64,000 nucleotides of DNA from Weissella soli (GTDB lineage Bacteria > Bacillota > Bacilli > Lactobacillales > Lactobacillaceae): positions 992,001 to 1,056,000 of the forward strand of contig NZ_CP017326.1 in NCBI RefSeq assembly GCF_001761545.1, read 5' to 3'. Positions 23,162 to 32,483 of this stretch are shown one piece after another. The notes under the pieces are model-generated. The model was not told the origin of the DNA, ran no database searches, and was given only the letters and a program-made list of their open reading frames with translations. Position 1 is the stretch's first letter. Each line of letters opens with the position of its first letter. Made by a program: the position numbers and the translations under genes.

Positions 23162-24766
23162 CTAAATAACAAAATCACGGCGACGATAACCCATAAATCC
23201 CGCTAAAATGAGAATTATCGCAACCAGTAATGTTAACCACCACGGCTGCCATGCAATGGTCTGCACTGGCACCTTTGCAATCCAAGCTGATGGCATCATC
23301 TCAATGACATTCGTGGGAACCTTTAACAGTTTACCTAAATACATCATATAAAAATTAATACCCAAAATCACATACGTGACATAACGCCAACGTGGTGACC
23401 ATCCAAGTAAGAACGTTGCTAGCCCTATAAATAACAAGATACCCGGCCATTGATTTACAGCTAACTCATTGAATTTTGCGATGGCAATGGGCGTTTGCGT
23501 GACAGCAGCTTGGGCCAGGTACAAACTGTACACTGCTGTCACCCATCCCAACGTCGCCAGACTAATACCACCGCCAATATACCCGATAAACATTCTGGTA
23601 CGACTTAATGGCGTTGCAATGACTAAATCAATAACGCCCCTTGCAATATCCGTTTGAGCACGGAATATCAGTGACAGACCCGCCACAATTGAAATTGAAA
23701 ATGGCATGATCGAAACAGTTTGTAGGAAAGTCAAAACTAACTTTTGTCCTAATGTATGGATAATATCTGAACCTAACAATTGTCTCAAGGTATCATTTTG
23801 CGTAACTAATTGCTTCACTTCGTTAAAAATAGAACCATACGACGCCCCCAGTATAAATAGGCCAAACATCCAAGTAATCACAGCTGTACGTTCCAAGTAC
23901 CATTGCAAACTTAGCCAACCACGAAGAGTTACCGGAGCAGTACGCCGGCCATGATCAATATTTATCAAGCCAGTCCCTAAATCGCGGTTAATTGCTAGTT
24001 GAACACTGCCAGCTATGATGATGAGACCGGTCGTGAGGAGTATACCAAAAGGTAACCAGTCATTTCCATGCCCTATCGCACCCTTTTCGATCCACCCAAA
24101 TGGTGACCACCAAGTGTAGTCAGGGTTGATGACATCCGTTATCATACGTACTAAATACATGGATGCAAAGATAAAGTATGTGATCCCCGTAGCGAGGCGG
24201 GCACTTCCAGCAATTTGGGCGACGAACAAACTCAGCGCAACGGATAATAAACCGCCGGCAAATAGTAGGCCCACAAATAAAGCTACGGCATTAATTGTGG
24301 CACCATGGAGATTCAAATAGGTAAGACCAGCAAGCGCAATGAGCCCATTTACTAAAACAGCTTCAATTAGAACAGCACTAATTTGGGCTACCCGGCCGAC
24401 TGCTAGGCCACGTATCAATTCAACGGTTCCTTTATCCTCTTCACCACGCGTATTTTTAATGATTAGTTGAATATTCATTATGAATAGCATAATCACTGAA
24501 AACACCAACATTTCACCAACTCCTGTATCAAAAGTGGTATACGTTTGGGTTTCTGGCAAAACCCCAAACATTGAAGCCATAGCTGGTGTTTTGAGAGTCT
24601 GCACAATGGTTTTAATATTATTAGCTGATCCATACATTCCGTTATAGATCAGACCGATGATGATATTCAAACCACCAATCACGAGCCACCAGATCATCAA
24701 TAGAAGCCAGTCTTTACGCAAATAAAAATTAACTAATGCCCTTGTCTGCGAAAAATTATTTTGCAT
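23162..24766 (-). CDS. ABC exporter permease (12-helix type)
   Basis: A 534-residue protein with about twelve membrane helices in two similar halves, like the fused permeases of drug or antibiotic ABC exporters in Bacillota (TipS/YhgE-like ABC-2 permeases). No substrate can be read. Start at MQNNFSQ: AGGAGG lies upstream and the reading overlaps the ATPase gene by 11 bases, so the two subunits are coupled. Confidence 0.75.
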   Translation of the reverse strand: MQNNFSQTRALVNFYLRKDWLLLMIWWLVIGGLNIIIGLIYNGMYGSANNIKTIVQTLKTPAMASMFGVLPETQTYTTFDTGVGEMLVFSVIMLFIMNIQLIIKNTRGEEDKGTVELIRGLAVGRVAQISAVLIEAVLVNGLIALAGLTYLNLHGATINAVALFVGLLFAGGLLSVALSLFVAQIAGSARLATGITYFIFASMYLVRMITDVINPDYTWWSPFGWIEKGAIGHGNDWLPFGILLTTGLIIIAGSVQLAINRDLGTGLINIDHGRRTAPVTLRGWLSLQWYLERTAVITWMFGLFILGASYGSIFNEVKQLVTQNDTLRQLLGSDIIHTLGQKLVLTFLQTVSIMPFSISIVAGLSLIFRAQTDIARGVIDLVIATPLSRTRMFIGYIGGGISLATLGWVTAVYSLYLAQAAVTQTPIAIAKFNELAVNQWPGILLFIGLATFLLGWSPRWRYVTYVILGINFYMMYLGKLLKVPTNVIEMMPSAWIAKVPVQTIAWQPWWLTLLVAIILILAGFMGYRRRDFVI

Positions 24767-25664
24767 GTTCCTCCTCACTTTCATCTCGATAGTAAGCCAT
24801 GAACAGTTCTTCTAAAGTTGGCATTGCTACTTTTAAATCTATTAACCCATATTTTGCTAACTCAGCCGTCACCGCTGATAAATCCTGATGTTGCACTGAA
24901 AATCGTATCGTATCATTCTTTTGCTCAAAATTCAGTACACCCGACAACGTCGCTAAAGCTTGTGCATCCTTTTGCACACGCGCTTCTACCTTTAAACTGG
25001 CGATTGACTGTAAATCTTTTAAATTACCCATTTCGATGATTTTCCCTTGACGAATAATAGCCAAGCGATCCATCACTTTCTCAACCTCGGCTAAGATATG
25101 TGAACTGAGTAAAACTGCTTTTCCCGCCACTTTTAATGACATTACTTCTTCTTGAAAATTTAACTCCTGTAAAGGGTCCAACCCACTTGTCGGCTCATCA
25201 AAAATGTATAAATCGACATCTGCTGAAAATGCAGCAATCAATGCTACTTTTTGCCGATTACCTTTTGAGTATGTGCGTGCCTTTTTAGTTGGATCTAATT
25301 CAAATTTAGCAATTAATTCATCCGTCTTCGCTGTGTGTTCATGACCACCCATACGCAATAACAGATCAATGATTTCACCACCCGTGAGACTTGGCCACAA
25401 GTATACATCCCCTGGGACGTACGCAATGCGACGATGTGTTATGACCGGTTGTGCCAACATATTGATACCACTTAATTCAACCTTGCCACTGTCTGCTGTA
25501 AGCATTCCCAACATGGTACGAATCATGGTCGACTTGCCAGCCCCATTTGGCCCTAGAAAGCCAAATACTTCACCTGCGTGAATATCGAATGAAACATCCT
25601 TCAAAGCATGAAATTTACCGAAATATTTGTTGATTTGCTCAACCTGCAAAATTTTTTCTGTCAT
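24756..25664 (-). CDS. ABC exporter ATPase
   Basis: A 302-residue ATP-binding subunit: Walker A GPNGAGKST, Q-loop region, signature TYSKGNRQKVALIAAF, Walker B LYIFDEPTSGLDP and switch histidine in LLSSHILAEVEKV. The C-terminal 80 residues are the accessory domain of DrrA-type exporters. Partner of the overlapping permease. GAGGAG lies upstream of the ATG. Substrate unknown. Confidence 0.85.
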   Translation of the reverse strand: MTEKILQVEQINKYFGKFHALKDVSFDIHAGEVFGFLGPNGAGKSTMIRTMLGMLTADSGKVELSGINMLAQPVITHRRIAYVPGDVYLWPSLTGGEIIDLLLRMGGHEHTAKTDELIAKFELDPTKKARTYSKGNRQKVALIAAFSADVDLYIFDEPTSGLDPLQELNFQEEVMSLKVAGKAVLLSSHILAEVEKVMDRLAIIRQGKIIEMGNLKDLQSIASLKVEARVQKDAQALATLSGVLNFEQKNDTIRFSVQHQDLSAVTAELAKYGLIDLKVAMPTLEELFMAYYRDESEEEHAK

Positions 25665-25764
25665 AATGCTCCTCTTTTATCATGAACCAGTATCTAATCA
25701 TGCGTTCATTGTCTATCAAAGTATCGTGACTTGCAAGATAAAACAGCCTACCTTCTCCTGTATT

Positions 25765-25826
25765 AATGAAGCAATAAAAAATTATCCAATCATTGAACTG
25801 ATTGGATAATTTTTTATTGCTTCATT
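25765..25826. terminator. 28-bp perfect palindrome, terminator-like
   Basis: The arms at 25765-25792 and 25799-25826 are perfectly complementary over 28 bp around loop TTGAAC. They contain TTATCCAATCA flanked by an A-run on one side and a T-run on the other, so it works as a terminator in both directions. It sits at the 3' end of the frameshifted DUF1801 gene, touching its stop codon. Confidence 0.7.
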
Positions 25827-26195
25827 TATATTCTGCGATATTCTTGACCATTATACTCAATAATCATCGCTAGCAATTCGGTTAACAAGGGCCTGTCGTA
25901 GTTGTATGGCACTTGAATACTTTCTTTACTAAACGATAATTTGTGTCTATTCAAATAGTCTGCAGATACCTGATTAAATTCTGGGGGTTGCATAAATTCC
26001 CAGCCAATGCTTATTCAGACGAACAAAAATTAATGGGTGATTACTATTTACGCTGGTATTCGGAAAAAAGCCTGGCATCGACCAAGCAATCCGTTCATCC
26101 ACCTTTGGCCAAAGTTCATGAATTCGACTTTGCACAAATCGAAACATTGCAACGTGTTCAGCTGGTAAATCAGTTAAATAGTCTTCTAGGTCCAT
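25826..26195 (-). pseudogene. DUF1801 (YdhG-like) gene with a frameshift
   Basis: The first frame encodes MDLEDYLTDLPAEHVAMFRF, RIAWSMPGFFPN and FVRLNKHWLGIYATP, matching DUF1801 proteins, then stops. A second frame picks up at about 25985 and encodes FNQVSADYLNRHKLSFSKES, IQVPYNYDRPLL and a plausible C-terminus ending in a stop at 25826. One base change in the run CCCCCAGAA would restore a single reading frame of about 120 residues. It could be a true pseudogene or a sequencing error. Confidence 0.6.
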
Positions 26196-26298
26196 GATAC
26201 ATTCCCCGTTTAGGCAGTTGTTGATTTAATAAAGGGACCAAAAAGCCTTAAATGTCTGTCAAAACATATGATAAATGACATTTTAGACTAACAACTGA

Positions 26299-27453
26299 CT
26301 ACCACCAACCATTAGCTTGTCGGAAGGTCACCGCTGCGTCAATAGAACCATAACGAGAAACCGCATAGTTAACCAAACCAGCCGTTTGTGTCGCTACACT
26401 ACCATATCCCCATGATTCCATCGTTTGGCCAAGCCCGTGATAACCATTCGGTGAAACCGCATTAGGATTACCACCTGATTCCGGCAAGACGATATACTTC
26501 CACAACAAGTCAGTACCACCAGCGGCAATGAATTGATCATAAACTGAACCTGAGCCAGAAACTGATGAGGTCGAAGCAACTTCTTCAGTAGAAGCACTTT
26601 GGGCAGCTTCGACAGCAGCGACACTGGCTGCTGCGCTTGAAGCGGCGGCTACAGATGCTGCTGATGACGCAGCCTTTGAAGCAGCCACACTGTTAGCGAT
26701 GGAAGTAGCAGCTGATGACGCGGCAGCAGCCGAAGCCACAGCGCTCGACGCAGCAGCTGATGATGCGGCGGCTTCTGATGATGCTAAGGCCGCTGATTCA
26801 GTTGCCGCACTTGATGCAGTGGCTAACGAGGCCGCTTCTGATGAAGCCAAGGCCGCTGATTCGGCGGCGGCTGAGGCTGCTTCTGATGAGGCCAAAGCTG
26901 CTGATTCAGTGACCGATTCAGCCACCGCACTTGATGCGGCAGCTAATGAGGCTGCTTCTGATGAAGCCAGGGCCGCTGATTCAGCTGCAGATGAGGCCGC
27001 TACTGATGAAGCTAAGGCCGCTGATTCAGTTGCCGCACTTGATGCAGCAGCTAACGAAGCCGCTGCTGACGAAGCCAAGGCCGCTGATTCAGTAGTTGCC
27101 GCACTTGATGCAGCAGCTAATGAGGCGGCGGCTGATGAAGCTAAAGCAGCTGAATCAACTGTGTCAGAGGCCACAGTAGCTGCTGCAGATGAGGTCGCAA
27201 CACTTGTTGCAACACTTGTCGTAGCCGCACTGTCCAAAGTAACCACCTGATCAATATAAATCAAATTGGGGTTGTCAATGGCATTGCGGGCCGCAATATT
27301 TTCAACCGTATCATTCGTTACGGCTGCTAAATGCCACAACGTATCACCTTGAACGACCGTATAGTCGTAGGTGTCAGCACTAGCAGTTGTCGATACAAGG
27401 GTTGCTGCTGCCGCGGCAACAGTTCCCGAAAGAACAGCTTTCACTTTTTTCAT
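26299..27453 (-). CDS. Secreted LysM protein with Ala/Ser-rich repeat linker
   Basis: A 384-residue exported protein: signal peptide (residues 1-26, cleavage after ASA), one LysM domain (about 30-75: YTVVQGDTLWHLAAVTNDTV, IDNPNLIYIDQVVTL), a linker of about 210 residues built almost only from Ala, Ser, Glu, Thr and Val (SAALASSEAAS-type units), and a C-terminal 85-residue domain (VYDQFIAAGGTDLLWKYIVL, PESGGNPNAVSPNGYHGLGQ, ending RQANGWW). The C-terminal domain resembles lysozyme-like/transglycosylase-like domains with the glutamate in PESGGN. Wall-bound by LysM, probably a muralytic or aggregation protein. AGGAG precedes the ATG. Confidence 0.8.
   Translation of the reverse strand: MKKVKAVLSGTVAAAAATLVSTTASADTYDYTVVQGDTLWHLAAVTNDTVENIAARNAIDNPNLIYIDQVVTLDSAATTSVATSVATSSAAATVASDTVDSAALASSAAASLAAASSAATTESAALASSAAASLAAASSAATESAALASSVAASSAAESAALASSEAASLAAASSAVAESVTESAALASSEAASAAAESAALASSEAASLATASSAATESAALASSEAAASSAAASSAVASAAAASSAATSIANSVAASKAASSAASVAAASSAAASVAAVEAAQSASTEEVASTSSVSGSGSVYDQFIAAGGTDLLWKYIVLPESGGNPNAVSPNGYHGLGQTMESWGYGSVATQTAGLVNYAVSRYGSIDAAVTFRQANGWW
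26620..27200. repeat. Degenerate tandem repeats coding for Ala/Ser linker
   Basis: About ten imperfect units of 36-60 bp encode ESAALASSEAAS(L)AAASSA variants in the LysM protein. The repeats also keep the opposite strand open, giving a spurious antisense reading frame. Such repeats are prone to length change by slippage or recombination. Confidence 0.75.
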
Positions 27454-27632
27454 ACATTACTCCTATAAATGGAAATTAGTTTTCGTAGTAAACGTTACAG
27501 TGACGTTGATGTTAACTTAACATGCCAACCCTACCAAATATACATTCCTGCAGAATTACAGATACTTTCTTAGCTAACTTTATTTTTTCTTTCAAAAGGC
27601 AATCTAATTGTAATGAAAACGTTGCCGAAACG

Positions 27633-27670
27633 ACACAAAAAGCGTTTCAATCGCTGAAACGCTTTTTGTG
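27633..27670 (-). terminator. Terminator of second LysM gene
   Basis: ACAAAAAGCGTTTCA pairs with TGAAACGCTTTTTGT around a short loop, a strong bidirectional-looking terminator after the LysM gene at 27714. Confidence 0.8.
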
Positions 27671-27713
27671 GATCATCTGATGCATTTATATGATGAGCAT
27701 GATCTATTTCTGA

Positions 27714-28319
27714 TTACCACCAACCATTAGCTTGACGGAATGAAATGGCATTTTCGATTGAACCATAACGTGAAACCGCATAGTTAATCATGCCCGCCGT
27801 TTGCGTGGCTACGGAACCGGTCCCCCAAGCTTCCTTAGTTTGGCCGAGACCACGGTATCCATTAGCTGAAACTGCATCTGGATTACCACCTGATTCAGGC
27901 ATGACGATTGCAGTCCACATGGCATCGGTCCCACCAGCGGCAATGAATTGATCATAGACTGATCCACTTGTTGTAGTAGCACTAGACGTCGTTGAAGTCG
28001 TCGTAGCGGTGGCGACAGTGGTCGTTGCCTCAGATGTCGTTGTCGTTGCTTCAGATGTCGCAGTTGTGGTTACTGCAGCACTTTCTGCTGTACTTGCATC
28101 AGCTGATACTTCAATTTCTTGACCAATTGACAGAAAATTGACATTAGTGATGCCATTTAATGCGGCTAATTTTTCAATAGTTGTGTTATTTGTTTCAGCA
28201 ATTTCGCTGAGTGTATCCCCAGACTTAACTGAATATGTATCGGCATTAGCTACGCCTGCGGTCATCCCCATTGTGGCTAAAGTCACGACACTGCTTAAAA
28301 TCAATTTTGCATTCTTCAT
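27714..28319 (-). CDS. Secreted LysM protein, short paralogue
   Basis: A 201-residue paralogue of the protein at 26299-27453: signal peptide (about residues 1-26, NADTYSV junction), LysM domain (YSVKSGDTLSEIAETNNTTI, TNVNFLSIGQEIEV), a 45-residue Thr/Ser/Ala linker and the same C-terminal domain (VYDQFIAAGGTDAMWTAIVM, PESGGNPDAVSANGYRGLGQ, RQANGWW). The two differ mainly in linker length, so they may reach different depths of the cell wall. AGGAG lies upstream of the ATG. Confidence 0.8.
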   Translation of the reverse strand: MKNAKLILSSVVTLATMGMTAGVANADTYSVKSGDTLSEIAETNNTTIEKLAALNGITNVNFLSIGQEIEVSADASTAESAAVTTTATSEATTTTSEATTTVATATTTSTTSSATTTSGSVYDQFIAAGGTDAMWTAIVMPESGGNPDAVSANGYRGLGQTKEAWGTGSVATQTAGMINYAVSRYGSIENAISFRQANGWW

Positions 28320-28367
28320 AATGATTGTTTGTCTCCTGTTTTTTGATGAGTAACCTCATCTTGATTA

Positions 28368-28622
28368 CTATTTACAAGAAATAGTCCAACATTTTAACGC
28401 GTTAGGATCGATGACCAGTCCGGTCAAATCACCCTGATTGCTGACAATCCTTTGCCAATCAACATCCACTAGTTTAACAACCACAGCCATGTAAATTTTA
28501 CAATTTGGTAACAGAATACCTCTCAATGTATCAGATATGGTCGATTTTCTTGTTACACAAATGACATAATACTGTTTTTCAAACTGGCCAATGCCCGTAA
28601 ACACGAACTTTGCACCCGCCAA
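28368..28622 (-). CDS. Doubtful ORF, possible gene remnant
   Basis: An 84-residue reading frame starting with TTG and lacking a ribosome binding site. The end (DWQRIVSNQGDLTGLVIDPN) has the look of an SseB-like C-terminus, after which a frame change would be needed. Possibly the decayed end of a larger gene. The stretch 28623-28830 holds no gene; repeated GTTACA motifs are the only pattern seen. Confidence 0.2.
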   Translation of the reverse strand: MAGAKFVFTGIGQFEKQYYVICVTRKSTISDTLRGILLPNCKIYMAVVVKLVDVDWQRIVSNQGDLTGLVIDPNALKCWTISCK

Positions 28623-28832
28623 TTGTTAACCAGTTAATGACCCTGCCGGATTTTCAATGTCCACTCGATTTTCCCCAAAAAAAGTTGTGAATCGACCAAT
28701 CAGCGTGCTATATTACCATATCATTACAAAAAGTTAGTTACACAAATCAACATCCGTAACCAAATGCATGTTACAAATTAACAATCAACTAAGAGAAAAC
28801 CGTGATGTTATCTCATTTTAAGTGGTGTTACA

Positions 28833-28860
28833 CAAAAAAATCCCCCAAAAATTGGGAGAT
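28833..28860 (-). terminator. Terminator of hisC-like gene
   Basis: ATCTCCCAAT and TTGGGGGAT form a short GC-rich stem (one mismatch) followed leftward by a run of seven Ts. Confidence 0.75.
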
Positions 28861-28872
28861 GTGGGAAACGGA

Positions 28873-29868
28873 TTAAATGATTTGCTCGAGTGCCTGCTGC
28901 AATTGCGTCATTTGTGCTGGCGTACCGATCGTAATTCGTAAGCCCTGATCCGCATAGGTATTTACTTGAATTCCAACGGCAAGCAACTCCTGTTGGATGC
29001 GATCAGAACCACTAATATTCACATAAACAAATGAACTGGCCGATTGATTGACGCTGATACCCTTACTTGCAAGATAAGCAATGAAATCAGCCCGGGTTGC
29101 TTTTAAAGCATTAATTTTTTCGACGACGAGTGCATCATAACTCAAGGCCTGCGTTGCTAAATCGGCATTGACATCACTCAAAACAAAGGCCCCCTGGACT
29201 GCTTCCAAGTATGCACGCAATTCAGAATTGGCCAGTAAAAAGCCGACCCGTAAATTAGCTAATCCCCACGCCTTTGACAAAGTACGCAAAACAATCAACT
29301 TGGGATAGGTATCTACTAAATCAACCACACTGACCTGCCCATATTCAGCATAAGCCTCATCGATAACGACATAGGCCGTCGTTTCATCAAGTAGCCGAAT
29401 CAAATCAGCGCGCGTAAATTCAATTGACAAGGGGTTATTAGGATTTGATAGCATAATAATCTCTGGTTGCGTGGCTTGAGCAGTGGCAATCAAACCTGTG
29501 ATACCAAGGGCGACATCGCTGGTGAGCACTTTTCTTTGCAACACTTTAGCAATCTCATAGTACCGGAAAAAATCACGTGAAAAAAATAAGACCGATTCTG
29601 TTGATAACGCATTAATCAACAATGGAATCAGTGCCTCACTACCAGGCCCTGGTAACACATTCGCGACTTGTAACCCCACATAAGCGGCATATTTCGCCCG
29701 CAAAGCATCATGCGTGCTCTTACCATAGTGGTTAAAATCAATGCGGTGCGTATCGATGCTGAGCAAATCACGCCAGTCAACATAGGCATTTTCATTATTC
29801 GCTAATACGACCAAGTCGGTCTGGGTGGGTGCAGCATACACTGGTAAATTCTTTAAGTCTTCACGCAT
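28873..29868 (-). CDS. hisC: Histidinol-phosphate aminotransferase-like PLP enzyme
   Basis: A 331-residue fold-type I aminotransferase, slightly shorter than usual HisC (about 350). Visible motifs: LANNENAY at the N-terminus, GPGSEALIPLLINAL, the PLP-contacting SNPNNPLS, VIDEAYAEYG, and the Schiff-base lysine in RTLSKAWGLANLRVGF. It fits HisC-type enzymes, which transaminate histidinol phosphate and often aromatic amino acids. No other histidine gene is nearby, so it may serve aromatic amino acid metabolism. GAGG precedes the ATG; single-gene unit. Confidence 0.7.
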   Translation of the reverse strand: MREDLKNLPVYAAPTQTDLVVLANNENAYVDWRDLLSIDTHRIDFNHYGKSTHDALRAKYAAYVGLQVANVLPGPGSEALIPLLINALSTESVLFFSRDFFRYYEIAKVLQRKVLTSDVALGITGLIATAQATQPEIIMLSNPNNPLSIEFTRADLIRLLDETTAYVVIDEAYAEYGQVSVVDLVDTYPKLIVLRTLSKAWGLANLRVGFLLANSELRAYLEAVQGAFVLSDVNADLATQALSYDALVVEKINALKATRADFIAYLASKGISVNQSASSFVYVNISGSDRIQQELLAVGIQVNTYADQGLRITIGTPAQMTQLQQALEQII

Positions 29869-29931
29869 TCTAATTTCCTCATCATTTATTAATATTTATG
29901 CGATTATACCACGTGTAGACCGAATTTTCTA

Positions 29932-29965
29932 AACAAAAAAACGATGCAGCTAAACTGCATCGTTT
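29932..29965 (-). terminator. Terminator of phosphoglucomutase gene
   Basis: AAACGATGCAG pairs with CTGCATCGTTT around a five-base loop, followed leftward by a T-rich run. Confidence 0.85.
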
Positions 29966-29979
29966 GATTAGCTTCTATA

Positions 29980-31704
29980 TTAGTCGGCAATCAACGTATC
30001 AATCGTCGCCTTAATTGCGGCGAGTTCCTCGTCGGCAGCTTGAGCCGTAGCCCCCTTTGTCCCTACATAGAACTTAATCTTTGGTTCAGTTCCTGAAGGA
30101 CGTACTGCCACCCATGAACCATCAGCCAGCCAGTACTTAATCACGTTAGCTTTTGGCAAAGTCAACGCTGATTCAGCATGAGTTGCGACATCAATTTCAA
30201 TCTGGGTGGCAAAGTCTTCAACTTTCACGACTGATACCCCACCAAAGTCGGCCGGTGTCTTCGCCCGGAACTTGGTCATTAACGCGGCAATCTTATCAGC
30301 TCCGTCCACACCAGCAAAGGTCAATGACTTGGTATTTTCAACGAAGTAACCATACTTCTCAAACAATTCTTGCACACCGTCATAGACGGTCTTGCCCAAA
30401 GACTTGTAATAAGCAGCGACTTCCGCCATCAAGACCGTTGCTTGGACGGAATCCTTGTCGCGGGCAAATGATTGGACCAAATAGCCATAAGACTCTTCAA
30501 AACCAAACAAGAAAGTGTGTTCATTGGTATCTTCATAGTGTTGAATCTGTTCAGCAATATACTTGAACCCAGTCAACACGTTCACCGTTTCGATGCCAAA
30601 ATCTTTGGCGATCGTCGTCGCAAATTCAGATGACACGATTGACTTGACAATCGCACCATTGGTGGGCAAAGTGCCCGCATCTTGCTTGGCCGTCAAAATA
30701 TAATTAACGAGCACGGCGCCAATTTGGTTACCTGTTAGCAAGGCATACTCACCAGATGGTTGCCGCACCGCCAAGCCCATCCGATCAGCATCTGGGTCAA
30801 CCGCAATGACCACGTCGGCATCCTCAGCCTTCGCCAAAGCAATGCCCATTGATAAGGCTTCTGGATCCTCAGGATTTGGCAACTTAACAGTTGGGAAATC
30901 ACCATTTGGCACAGCTTGTTCAGGAACCATGACAACTTGCTCAAAGCCGGCATTCTTCAATGCTTGGCCCGTAATCAAAGCCCCCGCCCCATGAAGTGGT
31001 GAGTACACCAACTTCATATCTTTACCAACGGTATCAATCAACGCTTGGTTGATTGAGATTTTCTTGACCTCAGCTAGGTAAGCATCATCAACTTCCTTAC
31101 CAATAACAACCAATAACCCATCGGCTTGCAACGCTTCAACATCAGCAACTGCAACTGCAAACATATCGGCTTGCCGAATCGAGTCGGTGATAATATCTGA
31201 TTCCTTTGGTGGCATTTGCCCACCATCTTCACCGTAAATCTTGTAACCATTGTACGCACTTGGATTATGCGAAGCGGTAATCATGATACCAGCATAGGCA
31301 TTTAAATGACGAACAGTAAATGACAACTCTGGCGTTGGACGCAATGACTCAAAGACATAGGCCTTAATACCGTGTGCGCCCAAAACAGCGGCGGCTTCAT
31401 ACGCAAATTCTTGTGAAAAATGACGTGAATCGTACGAAATAGCAACCCCACGATCCTTTACCGCATCATCTAAGCCATCCATCAACCGGGCTAAGCCTTC
31501 AGTAGCTTGCCGGACTGTATAGATATTCATGCGGTTAATACCCGCCCCTAGAATCCCACGCATCCCCGCAGTACCAAAACTCAAAGGGGTATAGAACGCA
31601 TCTTCTTTCTGCTTGTCATCAGTTAGTGATGCCAAGTTTTCTGCTAAATAGGCTGGCAAATCGGTACGATCAGCCCAAATTTGATAATTTTCTTGCCAAG
31701 TCAT
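29980..31704 (-). CDS. pgcA: Alpha-phosphoglucomutase
   Basis: A 574-residue enzyme of the alpha-D-phosphohexomutase family, interconverting glucose 1- and 6-phosphate for UDP-glucose and cell-envelope sugars. Seen: GTAGMRGILGAGINRMN, the phosphoserine loop TASHNPSAYNGYKIYG, the metal loop DPDADRMGLAV, the sugar loop GFEESYGY and the C-terminal phosphate-binding RPSGTEPKIKFY. Length matches PgcA-type enzymes of Bacillota. AGGAG lies six bases before the ATG. It probably supplies precursors for the polysaccharide made by the glycosyltransferase at 14982, among others. Confidence 0.9.
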   Translation of the reverse strand: MTWQENYQIWADRTDLPAYLAENLASLTDDKQKEDAFYTPLSFGTAGMRGILGAGINRMNIYTVRQATEGLARLMDGLDDAVKDRGVAISYDSRHFSQEFAYEAAAVLGAHGIKAYVFESLRPTPELSFTVRHLNAYAGIMITASHNPSAYNGYKIYGEDGGQMPPKESDIITDSIRQADMFAVAVADVEALQADGLLVVIGKEVDDAYLAEVKKISINQALIDTVGKDMKLVYSPLHGAGALITGQALKNAGFEQVVMVPEQAVPNGDFPTVKLPNPEDPEALSMGIALAKAEDADVVIAVDPDADRMGLAVRQPSGEYALLTGNQIGAVLVNYILTAKQDAGTLPTNGAIVKSIVSSEFATTIAKDFGIETVNVLTGFKYIAEQIQHYEDTNEHTFLFGFEESYGYLVQSFARDKDSVQATVLMAEVAAYYKSLGKTVYDGVQELFEKYGYFVENTKSLTFAGVDGADKIAALMTKFRAKTPADFGGVSVVKVEDFATQIEIDVATHAESALTLPKANVIKYWLADGSWVAVRPSGTEPKIKFYVGTKGATAQAADEELAAIKATIDTLIAD

Positions 31705-31932
31705 TATCTTACTCCTGCTTCATAAATAGATCATTGATTCATGTAATCGTTTAATACGTAATTAGTATACCACACCTTAAAATTCACTAAGATTTTGGTC
31801 CCATTTTTTTGTAAATAATTTTTTTACTAGACATAATGTTTGGTTGTGTTAATCTATTTTAGTTAACTATTTGTAACCACCTGTGTTGCTGATGGTTAAA
31901 TAACCTATTAGATTAATCCGGAGAATTGATTA

Positions 31933-32436
31933 ATGATTCGTTTAGCAAACCTAAATGATCTATCGCGTCTAGTAGATATCTACTATCAAAGTGTCGAAAA
32001 AGGCGGTATCACAGCTGATTGGGCAACACCTGATGTTCCTGTGGCTTATCTGAATAATTTAAGTACACATATTAATAATCCGCAATATCCTCTCTATGTC
32101 ATTGAAGATGAGGCCAAAAATATCATCGGCTATTCTTACCTTGCCCCAACCCGGCAACGTGCCGGTTGGAAAAATACCGTTGAAATCACCTACTACTTTG
32201 ATTTAAATCATGTTGGTCGTGGTTTAGGTTCAAAAATGCTGGCATTCATTATTGATGAAGCTACCCGGTTGGGTTATCGTAGTCTATTGGCCACGATTCA
32301 TGCCAAAAACGAAGCCAGCGCGGCACTTTTGAAGAAATTCAAATTTGATCAATGGGGATTTTACCCCGAGGTAGTCTACAATGCCCACCTTGATCAATGG
32401 TTCGATATTGGTATTTTTGGGCGAAAATTAAATTAA
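31933..32436 (+). CDS. GNAT acetyltransferase, phosphinothricin-acetyltransferase type
   Basis: A 167-residue N-acetyltransferase. The order IRLANLNDLSRLVDIYYQSV, YSYLAPTRQRAGWKNTVEIT, then the acetyl-CoA motif HVGRGLGSKMLAFIIDEA and ATIHAKNEASAALLKKFKF matches the Pat/MnaT-like group that acetylates small amino-acid analogues. GGAG lies ten bases before the ATG. Single gene convergent with the ABC operon through a shared terminator. Natural substrate unknown. Confidence 0.8.
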   Translation: MIRLANLNDLSRLVDIYYQSVEKGGITADWATPDVPVAYLNNLSTHINNPQYPLYVIEDEAKNIIGYSYLAPTRQRAGWKNTVEITYYFDLNHVGRGLGSKMLAFIIDEATRLGYRSLLATIHAKNEASAALLKKFKFDQWGFYPEVVYNAHLDQWFDIGIFGRKLN

Positions 32437-32441
32437 TAATC

Positions 32442-32483
32442 AAACAGCCAGTTTACGTCAGATGACGCAAACTGGCTGTTTTA
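32442..32483. terminator. Bidirectional terminator
   Basis: AAACAGCCAGTTTACGTCA pairs with TGACGCAAACTGGCTGTTT (19 bp, one mismatch). It separates the convergent GNAT and ABC permease genes and overlaps the end of the latter. Confidence 0.85.

Noticed and set aside
26699-27250. Long antisense reading frame rich in Ala and Asp
   Set aside because: It is the mirror of the Ala/Ser repeat linker of the LysM protein; the repeat codons leave the other strand open. No ribosome site or signal supports it.
30153-30566. Rightward 137-residue reading frame
   Set aside because: Shadow of the phosphoglucomutase gene, which has all family motifs on the other strand.
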